From the NCBI GenBank assembly GCA_030596605.1, contig JAUVJI010000019.1, positions 1-42,199 of the forward strand: 42,199 bases of DNA. The letters run 5' to 3'. Positions within the stretch are counted from its first letter, which is position 1. Every line of letters starts with the position of its first letter. The stretch is from Bacteroidales bacterium (GTDB taxonomy: Bacteria > Bacteroidota > Bacteroidia > Bacteroidales > JAADJA01). Position numbers and translations under genes: made by a program. Below are positions 25,885 to 32,976 of this stretch, in pieces. The notes below the pieces were generated by a model. The model was not told the origin of the DNA, ran no database searches, and saw nothing but the letters and a program-made list of their open reading frames with translations.

Positions 25885-25910
25885 CCAGCACATCAAAATA
25901 TTATTTAGCC
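25885..25910 (-). repeat. Right inverted end of the GxxExxY cassette
   Basis: This is the inverted partner of 25341-25366 and reads CCAGCACATCAAAATATTAT on the plus strand before ending in TTAGCC. A TACATTTG box for upp lies 20 bp further on. Confidence 0.9.
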
Positions 25911-25930
25911 TGAGAATGAATTATTTTTCT

Positions 25931-25938
25931 TACATTTG
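25931..25938 (+). promoter_or_regulatory. Probable -7 box of upp
   Basis: TACATTTG matches TAnnTTTG, 44 bp upstream of the upp start. A TTTA at 25904-25907, inside the right cassette end, is at the distance of a -33 box but is not an exact match. Confidence 0.4.
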
Positions 25939-25982
25939 TTAAGGAAATAATTTTTGGTCATTTAACCATAAAACCGGTATCC

Positions 25983-26633
25983 ATGATAAATAATTTAGGT
26001 GAAAATAAATCCATTCTTAGTCAATACCTTGCTGAAATCAGGAATATAAATATCCATGGTGATAGTATGCGATTCAGGAGGAACCTTGAACGAATCAGTG
26101 AGATAATTGCCATTGAAATAAGCAAAACGCTTCGTTACGAAACAGAGGAAGTAATTACTCCTTTAGGAAGCGCCAAAGTACCTGTTTTGAAGGAATACCC
26201 GGTACTGATTCCGGTGTTGCGTGCCGGATTGCCAATGCACCGAGGTTTGCAAAACATCTTTGATAAGTCGGCAAGTGCATTTATTTCCGCATATCGAAAA
26301 GCTGAAAAAAACGAAAAATTCATCATAAAAATAGAATATATTTCAGCACCCGATCTGTCAGGAAAAACAATCATCCTGGCTGATCCAATGCTGGCCACAG
26401 GATCCTCAATAGTTGCTGCATATAAAGAAATTGTAACGAGAGGCAAGCCAAAACATATACATATTGTTGTTGTCATTGCAAGTATGGAGGGAATTAATTA
26501 TATTAAAAAACATCTTCCTGATAAAAATATTACGCTTTGGGTAGGCGCCATTGATGATGAACTTACAGCACAAGCATATATAGTCCCTGGATTAGGCGAT
26601 GCCGGCGATCTGGCTTTCGGCAGTAAAGATTAA
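25983..26633 (+). CDS. upp: Uracil phosphoribosyltransferase
   Basis: This 216-aa pyrimidine salvage enzyme makes UMP from uracil and PRPP. The PRPP-binding motif is ILADPMLATGSS at 131-142. The conserved PVLRAGLPMHRGL segment is at 77-89, and the uracil-binding region near the C-terminus reads YIVPGLGDAGDLAFG. Length is normal. It stands alone behind the GxxExxY cassette. Confidence 0.96.
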   Translation: MINNLGENKSILSQYLAEIRNINIHGDSMRFRRNLERISEIIAIEISKTLRYETEEVITPLGSAKVPVLKEYPVLIPVLRAGLPMHRGLQNIFDKSASAFISAYRKAEKNEKFIIKIEYISAPDLSGKTIILADPMLATGSSIVAAYKEIVTRGKPKHIHIVVVIASMEGINYIKKHLPDKNITLWVGAIDDELTAQAYIVPGLGDAGDLAFGSKD

Positions 26634-26888
26634 TTTAAAACAGCCTCTAAAAATGAAAAAATATTTTTCGCATCTTGCAACCCGATTTTAATTCTATTTG
26701 TCATAATAATAACCATATAATTTGAGTTGTTTTTATACATGTCGAAACATGGAGAAATATTTTACTGATCATAAGGTATTTTTCTCCTGGAAATAGAAAA
26801 AAATTGAAATATGATCAAACTTGTTTGTTAAAATTTCGTTGAAAGATCAAACTTATTCATTAGAGTGTAGAGAGAAAAGAAAAAATTA
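26634..26888. other. Intergenic region with paired direct repeats
   Basis: No gene is visible. A 10-bp direct repeat GATCAAACTT occurs at 26813-26822 and 26845-26854, 32 bp (about three helix turns) apart, which could be a regulator site for the membrane protein gene at 26889. A small hairpin, CATGT-CGAA-ACATG, lies at 26738-26751. Confidence 0.4.
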
Positions 26889-27392
26889 ATGGAATATTTT
26901 GTTGGCATATCGGTTTTTAAATTAATCCAGGTATTGGTTATCAGTGGTATTAAATTTCTGTTCGCCCCATTAATTTCAATTGGTTACGGATTTAATTATT
27001 TCCAGACTGTCGGTATTAGTGCTGTTGGCGGTATTATGGGTATTTTATTTTTCTACTTTCTTAGCAAATGGATTATTCGTCAATATTATAAATACTGCCC
27101 TTTGGCTTTTTCCTATTTTACCGGAGAAAAAGTTGAAAAGGCCAGAAAAATATTGAATTGCAGCGAAGTCCCGAAAAAGAAATTTACCAGGAAAAACAAG
27201 TTGATCATCAACGTCCGCAGAAAATATGGTTTTATTGGAATCATATTTTTTACACCTATTTTACTTTCAATCCCTATCGGAGCATTTCTTGCCCAGAAAT
27301 ATTATTCCAAGAAAAACAATGTGTTGGTTTATATGAGCATATCAATAGTTTTATGGTCATTTTTCATTTCATCAATATTTTTTCTTTTCTAA
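26889..27392 (+). CDS. Small four-helix membrane protein, unknown function
   Basis: This 167-aa inner membrane protein has about four hydrophobic segments (roughly 7-29, 41-59, 113-134 and 146-166) and a basic loop between 60 and 112 that contains two cysteines (C70, C91). The segment GFIGIIFFTPILLSIPIGAF resembles the Pro/Gly-rich re-entrant helices of the small multidrug export or DedA-like proteins, but I cannot assign it. It is not closely coupled to the ABC permease gene that starts 84 bp later behind its own promoter box. Confidence 0.7.
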   Translation: MEYFVGISVFKLIQVLVISGIKFLFAPLISIGYGFNYFQTVGISAVGGIMGILFFYFLSKWIIRQYYKYCPLAFSYFTGEKVEKARKILNCSEVPKKKFTRKNKLIINVRRKYGFIGIIFFTPILLSIPIGAFLAQKYYSKKNNVLVYMSISIVLWSFFISSIFFLF

Positions 27393-27439
27393 TTTTATTT
27401 AGCCCATAAAATCCAATTATACTTCCATAATTTATTTCC

Positions 27440-27447
27440 TATCTTTG
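27440..27447 (+). promoter_or_regulatory. Probable -7 box of the ABC permease gene
   Basis: TATCTTTG matches TAnnTTTG, 28 bp before the ATG at 27476. No clear -33 box. Confidence 0.45.
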
Positions 27448-27475
27448 TTTTCGTTAAAAAGTCTAAGATGCAGGT

Positions 27476-28717
27476 ATGTTTAGTCTGATAATTGAAAATA
27501 TTAAAATATCATTTGAATCCATTAAATCCCACTTGATCAGGACAGTTTTGACTGTACTTATTATTGCTTTTGGCATCATGGCGCTGGTTGGTATTCTTAC
27601 TTCTATTGATGCGATCGAATATTTCCTGACTGAAAATTTCACCATGATGGGCGCCAATACATTTACCATTAAAAACAGGTCGATGCGGATACAAATTGGT
27701 AGTGAAGTACACCGGGCCCGTTATTATGAATCCATTTCATTTGATGAAGCTTTTTCATTTAAAGAAAAATTTGATTTTCCTGCACATGCATCCATGCATA
27801 CTTTTGCAACCCATATTGCCACACTCAAATATGAATCGGAAAAGTCTGATCCGAATGTTGCAGTTATCGGAACAGACGAAAATTATTTAATTACGTCTGG
27901 CAATGAGCTTTCAGCTGGAAGAAATTTTACACCCAACGATGTTTATTATGGATCACATGTAACCATTATTGGAGATGAATTGAAAAAAACACTTTTTAAA
28001 AACAATGAAAACCCAATTGGCAAAATCATTTCAATTGGCCCTGGCAAATACCGTGTAATTGGAGTGCTGGCTTCAAAAGGTTCAAGTTTTGGCTTTTCAG
28101 GTGACAGAAACTGTTTGTTGCCAATAAATAATGTCAGGCAATACTTCCCCAGGCCTGACAGGTCTTTTACCATCAATGTTATGGCTACAAATCCTGAGAT
28201 GATGGAGGCTGCTATTGGGGAGGCAACAGGATTATTCAGGGTTATTCGGGGTACACCTTTAGGTGAGGATAATGATTTTGAGATCACAAAAAGCGACAAG
28301 CTGGTTGAAATGTTTTTGGACAATCTGAAATATATCAGGTACTCAGCAATTTTTATCGGTGCCATCACATTGCTCGGTGCTGCTATAGGATTAATGAATA
28401 TAATGCTTGTTTCGGTTACGGAGCGCACCAAAGAAATAGGGATAAGAAAAGCAACCGGTGCAACCAGGCGTACCATTAAAAATCAGTTTTTAGCCGAAGC
28501 CATTGTAATTGCTCAAATAGGTGGTTTGCTCGGAATAATTTTCGGAATTGGGATAGGTAATATACTTTCCATGGTTATTGGCAGCAGCTTTATTATTCCA
28601 TGGATATGGATACTGGTCGGTTTCTTATTGTGTTTTTTTGTTGCAATTATATCCGGTTATTTGCCTGCAACAAAAGCTGCAAAACTTGATCCCATCGAGT
28701 CGCTTAGGTACGAATAA
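27476..28717 (+). CDS. MacB/FtsX-type ABC transporter permease
   Basis: This 413-aa permease has one N-terminal membrane helix (about 18-38), a large periplasmic MacB-type core domain (about 45-270) and the FtsX domain with three C-terminal helices (about 285-400). The cytoplasmic coupling helix is seen in [20 protein letters not shown]. Proteins of this type usually pair with an ATPase (LolD/MacB-like) for lipoprotein or peptide export, but no ATPase gene is adjacent on either side. It is convergent with the MFS gene, leaving only 6 bp between the stops. Confidence 0.9.
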   Translation: MFSLIIENIKISFESIKSHLIRTVLTVLIIAFGIMALVGILTSIDAIEYFLTENFTMMGANTFTIKNRSMRIQIGSEVHRARYYESISFDEAFSFKEKFDFPAHASMHTFATHIATLKYESEKSDPNVAVIGTDENYLITSGNELSAGRNFTPNDVYYGSHVTIIGDELKKTLFKNNENPIGKIISIGPGKYRVIGVLASKGSSFGFSGDRNCLLPINNVRQYFPRPDRSFTINVMATNPEMMEAAIGEATGLFRVIRGTPLGEDNDFEITKSDKLVEMFLDNLKYIRYSAIFIGAITLLGAAIGLMNIMLVSVTERTKEIGIRKATGATRRTIKNQFLAEAIVIAQIGGLLGIIFGIGIGNILSMVIGSSFIIPWIWILVGFLLCFFVAIISGYLPATKAAKLDPIESLRYE

Positions 28718-28723
28718 AAATTA

Positions 28724-29986
28724 TTACCCAGCTGCCTTTTTCTTTTTCAATAAATAAACCGGACCCAATATTAATAACATAGCAGATATTATCATTACAG
28801 CATAACCCAAACCAAACTTATCTGCGAAAAATCCTATTAAGGGAGCAAGTAAAGCCGCAATTAATGAATGCAATTGTGATTCAGCAGAAAGGACGGTAGC
28901 CAGAATATCTGTTTTAATATTTTCAGTTATATAGGCAACACCTATTGGTTTTCTTAAATTTTCGATGATATAAATACCTACAAATAAAATCACTGCGAGA
29001 ATAATATAACCGCTCTCATAAAAAACCCCGCTGAGTATTCCGATTATAAGTCCTATAGTAATTGTGACATTAAGAGGAATACTTAAAAAGGAAAAACGTG
29101 AAGAAAATCTGCCTGAATTTCTTGAAGAAAAAGAAGTTAACAGATAAACAACAAAATACACCAAACCAATGATCATTGCTGATCGTTGTTTGTCTTCAAG
29201 GAATGCCAATACTGGTAAGGCAAGAGCCAGGGTCAGCAGAACAGGTTGCAGGTAATCCTTCATCGCCCTGAAATATCCGGTGAAAACTGAAAGGTTAGCT
29301 ATGGGTTTCAGCACTTTCAAATTTATTATTGTAAACAGAAAATCCTTTAACACTTTTTTGATATTACGGATCAAATAATCTTTACTGAACCTCGCAGCCT
29401 GTCCGTCCAGTTCATTAGGATAAGATGCTACAATAATCAGGTCAAGGATATAGGGTATGGCCGAAAAAAGAAAGATCATTTTATAATTGCCGGAGTAAAA
29501 AACCAATACTCCAGCAATAAGCGCTGATATGGCTGATCCAAATTGCGACCATGAGCGCGTGTGGCCATAATAATAAACTTTTTGATTTTCCCAGCCTTTC
29601 ATTTTTAAGTAGTCAAATATCATGGCTTTATGCGTCCCGGTACGGAAGGCATCGCCCAACGAATAAATTATCATAGCAAAAATCAAAATCGAATAGCTTC
29701 CAGCCATGTAAAAAGTTATAAAAGAAACAATATAGAACCCAAAAGAAAAAATCATGGTTTTTTTGCGTCCAAGAGAATCGGAAATAATACCGGAAGGGAT
29801 TTCAAGGATATTCCGTGAAATTTCACGAATACTGTACAATACACCTATTTGGAGAAAGGTTAAGTTGTTTTCTAAAAAGAATAAAATCAGGAAGGGTTCA
29901 AAAAATCGCAGGTTTTTTAAAAACCCATATAAACAGAATTTATAATACTGAAGGTCCTTATTGAATTTTTGTTTTACCTGTGACAT
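28724..29986 (-). CDS. MFS transporter
   Basis: This 420-aa major facilitator protein has about 12 hydrophobic segments. The loop motif between helices 2 and 3 is present (GIISDSLGRKKTMIFS, the GxxxDxxGRKx signature). The frame is open to a TTG at 30004, but the ATG at 29986 gives MSQVKQKFNKDLQYYKF, a cytoplasmic start as expected. The protein ends in a Lys-rich tail. I cannot predict a substrate. It is monocistronic. Confidence 0.85.
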   Translation of the reverse strand: MSQVKQKFNKDLQYYKFCLYGFLKNLRFFEPFLILFFLENNLTFLQIGVLYSIREISRNILEIPSGIISDSLGRKKTMIFSFGFYIVSFITFYMAGSYSILIFAMIIYSLGDAFRTGTHKAMIFDYLKMKGWENQKVYYYGHTRSWSQFGSAISALIAGVLVFYSGNYKMIFLFSAIPYILDLIIVASYPNELDGQAARFSKDYLIRNIKKVLKDFLFTIINLKVLKPIANLSVFTGYFRAMKDYLQPVLLTLALALPVLAFLEDKQRSAMIIGLVYFVVYLLTSFSSRNSGRFSSRFSFLSIPLNVTITIGLIIGILSGVFYESGYIILAVILFVGIYIIENLRKPIGVAYITENIKTDILATVLSAESQLHSLIAALLAPLIGFFADKFGLGYAVMIISAMLLILGPVYLLKKKKAAG

Positions 29987-30004
29987 GAAAAAGAATTCAG
30001 ACAA

Positions 30005-30233
30005 TCAAAATTAAGCATAAAAAAAACCTTCAGGCATTCTTGATGCTATCAGGGCTTGATTCCTTATTTATGGATACTAATGCTGAACAGAAATACAAAA
30101 ATATTAAAGGTCTGTTCAGTACCTATCCGACTTTGTCAGGTAGGCCTATAACTACTTCTTAACAGCTATCCACGATAGTCATCGGGGTTGCATACTTGTT
30201 AAGAATTAGCAGAATTGTTTTTTATAGAATGCT
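30005..30233. other. Structured intergenic region
   Basis: No open frame is convincing. It contains three inverted repeats in a row: CTGAACAGA (30083-30091) with TCTGTTCAG (30111-30119); a CCTATCCGAC-TTT-GTCAGGTAGG hairpin at about 30122-30144; and TTCTTAACA (30156-30164) with TGTTAAGAA (30197-30205), the last enclosing a CTATC-CAC-GATAG hairpin. It could be a decayed repeat element or a structured RNA. I cannot fit it to a tRNA. Confidence 0.5.
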
Positions 30234-30524
30234 TTAATCAATCCGTTTTATTTTTCTGATTTCTATATTCCCTTTCCACTCCACTACTTTAATCTGGTAT
30301 ATTCCCTCATATATCGAACCGTGAAAAAATACTGCACCTCCGGTGATAGGGTTGCCCCTGTAATAATTACATTTAACCTCTCTAAATCTACGCTCTCTAA
30401 TATGATAAGATGCGTGGCTTTTAATATATTTAATGTCCCGGTAGGCTGTGAAATTCCACACAATGACAAATATAACAATACAAAATATTCCAATTAGTAA
30501 ATATTTTAATTTTAGTTTTTTCAT
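30234..30524 (-). CDS. Small membrane-anchored protein, unknown
   Basis: This 96-aa protein has one N-terminal membrane helix (about 8-27, YLLIGIFCIVIFVIVWNF) and a basic, Tyr-rich outer part (YRDIKYIKSHASYHIRERRF ... GAVFFHGSIYEGIYQIKVVE). I do not recognise a family. It starts 5 bp after the stop of the DUF4252 gene and is probably the last gene of the ECF sigma operon. Confidence 0.6.
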   Translation of the reverse strand: MKKLKLKYLLIGIFCIVIFVIVWNFTAYRDIKYIKSHASYHIRERRFREVKCNYYRGNPITGGAVFFHGSIYEGIYQIKVVEWKGNIEIRKIKRID

Positions 30525-30529
30525 TTTTT

Positions 30530-31075
30530 TTATTTATCACATTTCTTCATTTTACCCAAATGATGCATACCGCCCAGGTTCATCCCTTTTCCAAGCTTTG
30601 CAACACTATTCAAATCTATATTACCGGTAAGGCTTAACAATACTGCCTCATCATCTCCATCCACTATCATTATCATTTCTGATATCACTTGATTTTCATG
30701 TTTCGCATAGAAGTTTACATTGGCATCATCATCTTTTATGACCATTAATTCCTTGAATTCTCCAAAAGGTATGGATTCCATAATGTCATCATAGAATTTC
30801 TCCTTGACTTTATAACTACCTTCTTTAACTGAATAAGCAAGAATTTTAAGAGATTCTAATCCCTCAACAGCTTTTTGAAACTCATCAAAGTCTGGGTCAT
30901 CAGCCTCAATTTCAGAAAATAATTCAAACAGGCCTTTGGTTAACTCAACGGATGTGAAATCATCCTGATCGGTGTACTTATCAAAAAGTTGATCTGCTGC
31001 ACTTTTTTGCCCAAATGCAAAAACAGGGGCAAAAGCTAACAATACGATTGTAATTTTTAAAATTGTGTTTTTCAT
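30530..31075 (-). CDS. DUF4252 protein, second copy
   Basis: This 181-aa exported protein has a signal peptide (about 1-22) and then a DUF4252 domain beginning AADQLFDKYTDQDDFTSVEL. It is clearly a paralogue of the product of the neighbouring gene (31184-31723): both share ELFDKY/LFDKY, FTSV, FYDxIMxSxPxxExxELMVxKxxD and a C-terminal GDIDL/GNIDLxxxxKLxKxMNxxGM segment. The function of DUF4252 is unknown. Its place behind an ECF sigma factor and a membrane-anchored partner suggests an envelope stress output. It is separated from the first copy by 108 bp. Confidence 0.85.
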   Translation of the reverse strand: MKNTILKITIVLLAFAPVFAFGQKSAADQLFDKYTDQDDFTSVELTKGLFELFSEIEADDPDFDEFQKAVEGLESLKILAYSVKEGSYKVKEKFYDDIMESIPFGEFKELMVIKDDDANVNFYAKHENQVISEMIMIVDGDDEAVLLSLTGNIDLNSVAKLGKGMNLGGMHHLGKMKKCDK

Positions 31076-31183
31076 GATTTAAATTGTTTAAGTGGTTATT
31101 AATTTGATTTTTATAATTTTAAATAAATGTCTTAATGATATAATGTTAATTGTCATTTTAGCATTTTAACATTCTATCATTTC

Positions 31184-31723
31184 CTATTTTTCTTCATCTT
31201 CAATATTTTCCAAATTCTCCATGCCCTGAATATTCATTGTTTTCGACAGTTTGGAAATGGTTTTAAGGTCAATATCACCCTGGATGCTAATGAGTGCATT
31301 ATCCTCCACTCCTCCTACGATCATCAGTAGTTCCTTGATGTTTTTATCCTCTTTTCGGATCAGAAATTTTACATCCTGGTCCTTTTTCTTTACCACCATC
31401 AGTTCTTCATATTCGTCCTTCGGAAAACTTTTCATGATTTCATCATAGAAGTTTATACTTTTATTCAGTTCTACATTTTCTTCATCAACCGAAATAATTT
31501 TAATACAATTTAGATTTTTGACGAGTTCAATAAATCCGTCTTCATCTTCATCGGTTTCAACATTGGCAAAAAGGCTGAACATGTGTTGCGTAATGTAAAC
31601 CGACGTAAATCCCTCTTGTTCGGAATATTTATCGAATAACTCATCAGCAGGACTTTGCGCAAACATCAGAACCGGCAATATGGCCAATGCGACTAATGCA
31701 ATTTTTAATTTTAGAAGTTTCAT
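31184..31723 (-). CDS. DUF4252 protein, first copy
   Basis: This 179-aa exported protein has a signal peptide (MKLLKLKIALVALAILPVLM then FAQ) and a DUF4252 domain from ADELFDKYSEQEGFTSVYI to GDIDLKTISKLSKTMNIQGM. The C-terminus is acidic (ENIEDEEK). It starts 5 bp after the putative anti-sigma gene, which places it firmly in the sigma operon. Strong similarity to the next gene shows tandem duplication followed by divergence. Confidence 0.87.
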   Translation of the reverse strand: MKLLKLKIALVALAILPVLMFAQSPADELFDKYSEQEGFTSVYITQHMFSLFANVETDEDEDGFIELVKNLNCIKIISVDEENVELNKSINFYDEIMKSFPKDEYEELMVVKKKDQDVKFLIRKEDKNIKELLMIVGGVEDNALISIQGDIDLKTISKLSKTMNIQGMENLENIEDEEK

Positions 31724-31728
31724 AATTA

Positions 31729-32295
31729 TTATTTTTTAGAAGTTATTATTTTTTTTGATTTATCTAATATTGATATTTTTTCGAGATTCTTCATCCCTGT
31801 TTCAAAAGTTGAAATCCTGTCTAATTCACTTAATCCTTTATTAAACTCAGATACTTTTTGTAATTCGTTTGTTCCCGAATTCAATTTACCTGAAACCATC
31901 AACAAAACTTTTTTGGTTTCTGCATATGCCAGCAGAGGATCATCATAAGTATCCTCAAAGGATGGTTGGTTCAATCCAAATTGAAAATACAATCCAATAA
32001 GAATAATGATAGAAGCAGCAATTCCGGCAATAATATAAACGCTCTTTTTAATTCTGCTTGAAATTGGAATTGTTTTATCCTCGCTTATAGCTTTCAATAT
32101 TTTATCATCAAATTCCTGATCGGGTAATTCCTCATTGGCAGATGAATCAAAAAAGGTAAAGAGGTCTTTATAGCTTTTCAGGTCCAAAGGGACATTTTCC
32201 TCTGTAAAAAACTTCTTTAATTCCGTTTCCTCCCTGACTGAGGTTTCACCCCTTTCATATTTTTCGATCAGTTGTTCAATTTTTCGCAAATTCAT
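31729..32295 (-). CDS. Putative membrane-anchored anti-sigma factor
   Basis: This 188-aa protein (start ATG at 32295, MNLRKIEQLIEKYERGETSV) has a short N-terminal cytoplasmic part (about 1-85) that begins with the Ile/Leu/Lys-rich helix common in Bacteroidota anti-sigma-like proteins (LIEKYERGETSVREETELKK). One membrane helix follows (about 86-107) and then an outer part of about 80 residues. The frame overlaps the sigma gene by 20 bp, a strong sign of translational coupling. I see no zinc-binding HxxxCxxC motif. The assignment rests on position and layout. Confidence 0.75.
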   Translation of the reverse strand: MNLRKIEQLIEKYERGETSVREETELKKFFTEENVPLDLKSYKDLFTFFDSSANEELPDQEFDDKILKAISEDKTIPISSRIKKSVYIIAGIAASIIILIGLYFQFGLNQPSFEDTYDDPLLAYAETKKVLLMVSGKLNSGTNELQKVSEFNKGLSELDRISTFETGMKNLEKISILDKSKKIITSKK

Positions 32296-32791
32296 AATCA
32301 TAAGTTTTAACAAGTATTTCCCTCACTTTTTTCCTTGCCCTCGAAAGATTCACCCTGATGGTATTAATACTTAAATTCATTATGTCAGCAATTTCATTAT
32401 AGTCGTATTCTTCAATATCCCGCAAGTGAATGATCAATCTTTGTTGTTCAGGCAAGGAACCTATTATCTTCAAAACTTTTTTGTACGAATCATTTATTTC
32501 AAGGCTTTTATATGGAGTTAAATTAATTATTTGTTCATTTCTTTCAGTGAGTTCATCTGATTTGTATCCTTTTGATTTTAATTTATCCAAACTTAGATTT
32601 TTAGTGATCGTCATCGCAAAAGCTTCAATACTTTTTAGCTCGTCGAGTCTATCGCGCCTTGCCCATAACCGAAGAAATACTTCCTGAACCACATCCTCTG
32701 CTTCCTGCACATTTTCAAGCAATCTTTTCGCCAGCCTGTACAACTTATTCTTAAGCGGAAGCACTTCTATTTTAAACGATTCGATGGTCAT
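32276..32791 (-). CDS. ECF-type RNA polymerase sigma factor
   Basis: This 171-aa sigma-70 family protein consists only of regions 2 and 4, as in ECF sigma factors. Region 2 is at about 12-76 (core-binding segment DVVQEVFLRLWARRD, 33-47) and region 4 at about 112-162 (LPEQQRLIIHLRDIEEYDYN, then the helix-turn-helix SINTIRVNLSRARKK). It heads an operon with the putative anti-sigma gene, two DUF4252 genes and a small membrane protein. Such sigma factors usually activate their own operon and are held at the membrane by the second gene product until an envelope signal arrives. Confidence 0.93.
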   Translation of the reverse strand: MTIESFKIEVLPLKNKLYRLAKRLLENVQEAEDVVQEVFLRLWARRDRLDELKSIEAFAMTITKNLSLDKLKSKGYKSDELTERNEQIINLTPYKSLEINDSYKKVLKIIGSLPEQQRLIIHLRDIEEYDYNEIADIMNLSINTIRVNLSRARKKVREILVKTYDYEFAKN

Positions 32792-32889
32792 GCTTAAAGA
32801 AGACGAAGGTTAATATTATTTATTACAATAAATTTATAAAAATCAATCAAACTGCTCTCAAAATACTGAATTACCGTGAATAAACAAAA

Positions 32890-32920
32890 TTTGGACAACT
32901 TAAATATTTAACTATTTTTG
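32890..32920 (+). promoter_or_regulatory. Bacteroidota promoter of the POT gene
   Basis: TTTG (32890-32893), 19 bp, then TATTTTTG (32913-32920) fits the TTTG-N17-23-TAnnTTTG consensus. The transcript would start near 32926, about 50 nt before the ATG. Confidence 0.7.
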
Positions 32921-32976
32921 TAAACTTTATCGAAAAAATGTAAATTTAATCAAACAAAAATTAAAAACTTAAAATT

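Larger units (their letters stand above)
25341..25910. mobile_element. GxxExxY gene cassette with 26-bp inverted ends
   Basis: Left end 25341-25366 (GGCTGAATAATATTTTGATG...) and right end 25885-25910 are inverted copies with 25 of 26 bases matching; the single difference is the fifth base. Inside the ends lie arrays of CGCAAAG (left) and CTTTGCG (right) words, and inside those the GxxExxY gene. The cassette is 570 bp and fits exactly between the stop of the FemAB-like gene and the promoter region of upp. I see no target-site duplication outside the ends and no transposase, so it would have to be moved by another protein if it moves at all. Confidence 0.7.

Noticed and set aside
25327-25924. 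Target-site duplication around the GxxExxY cassette
   Set aside because: The bases just outside the two ends (GTTTATT on the left, TGAGAAT on the right) are different, so none can be claimed.
27476-28717. ABC permease as part of a local transporter operon
   Set aside because: No ATPase or membrane-fusion gene lies on either side, and it has its own promoter box, so an operon is not supported.
30122-30206. A tRNA gene in the structured gap
   Set aside because: There is a stem enclosing a hairpin, but no T-loop (GTTCGAATC-like) sequence, no D-loop and no proper anticodon arm on either strand.
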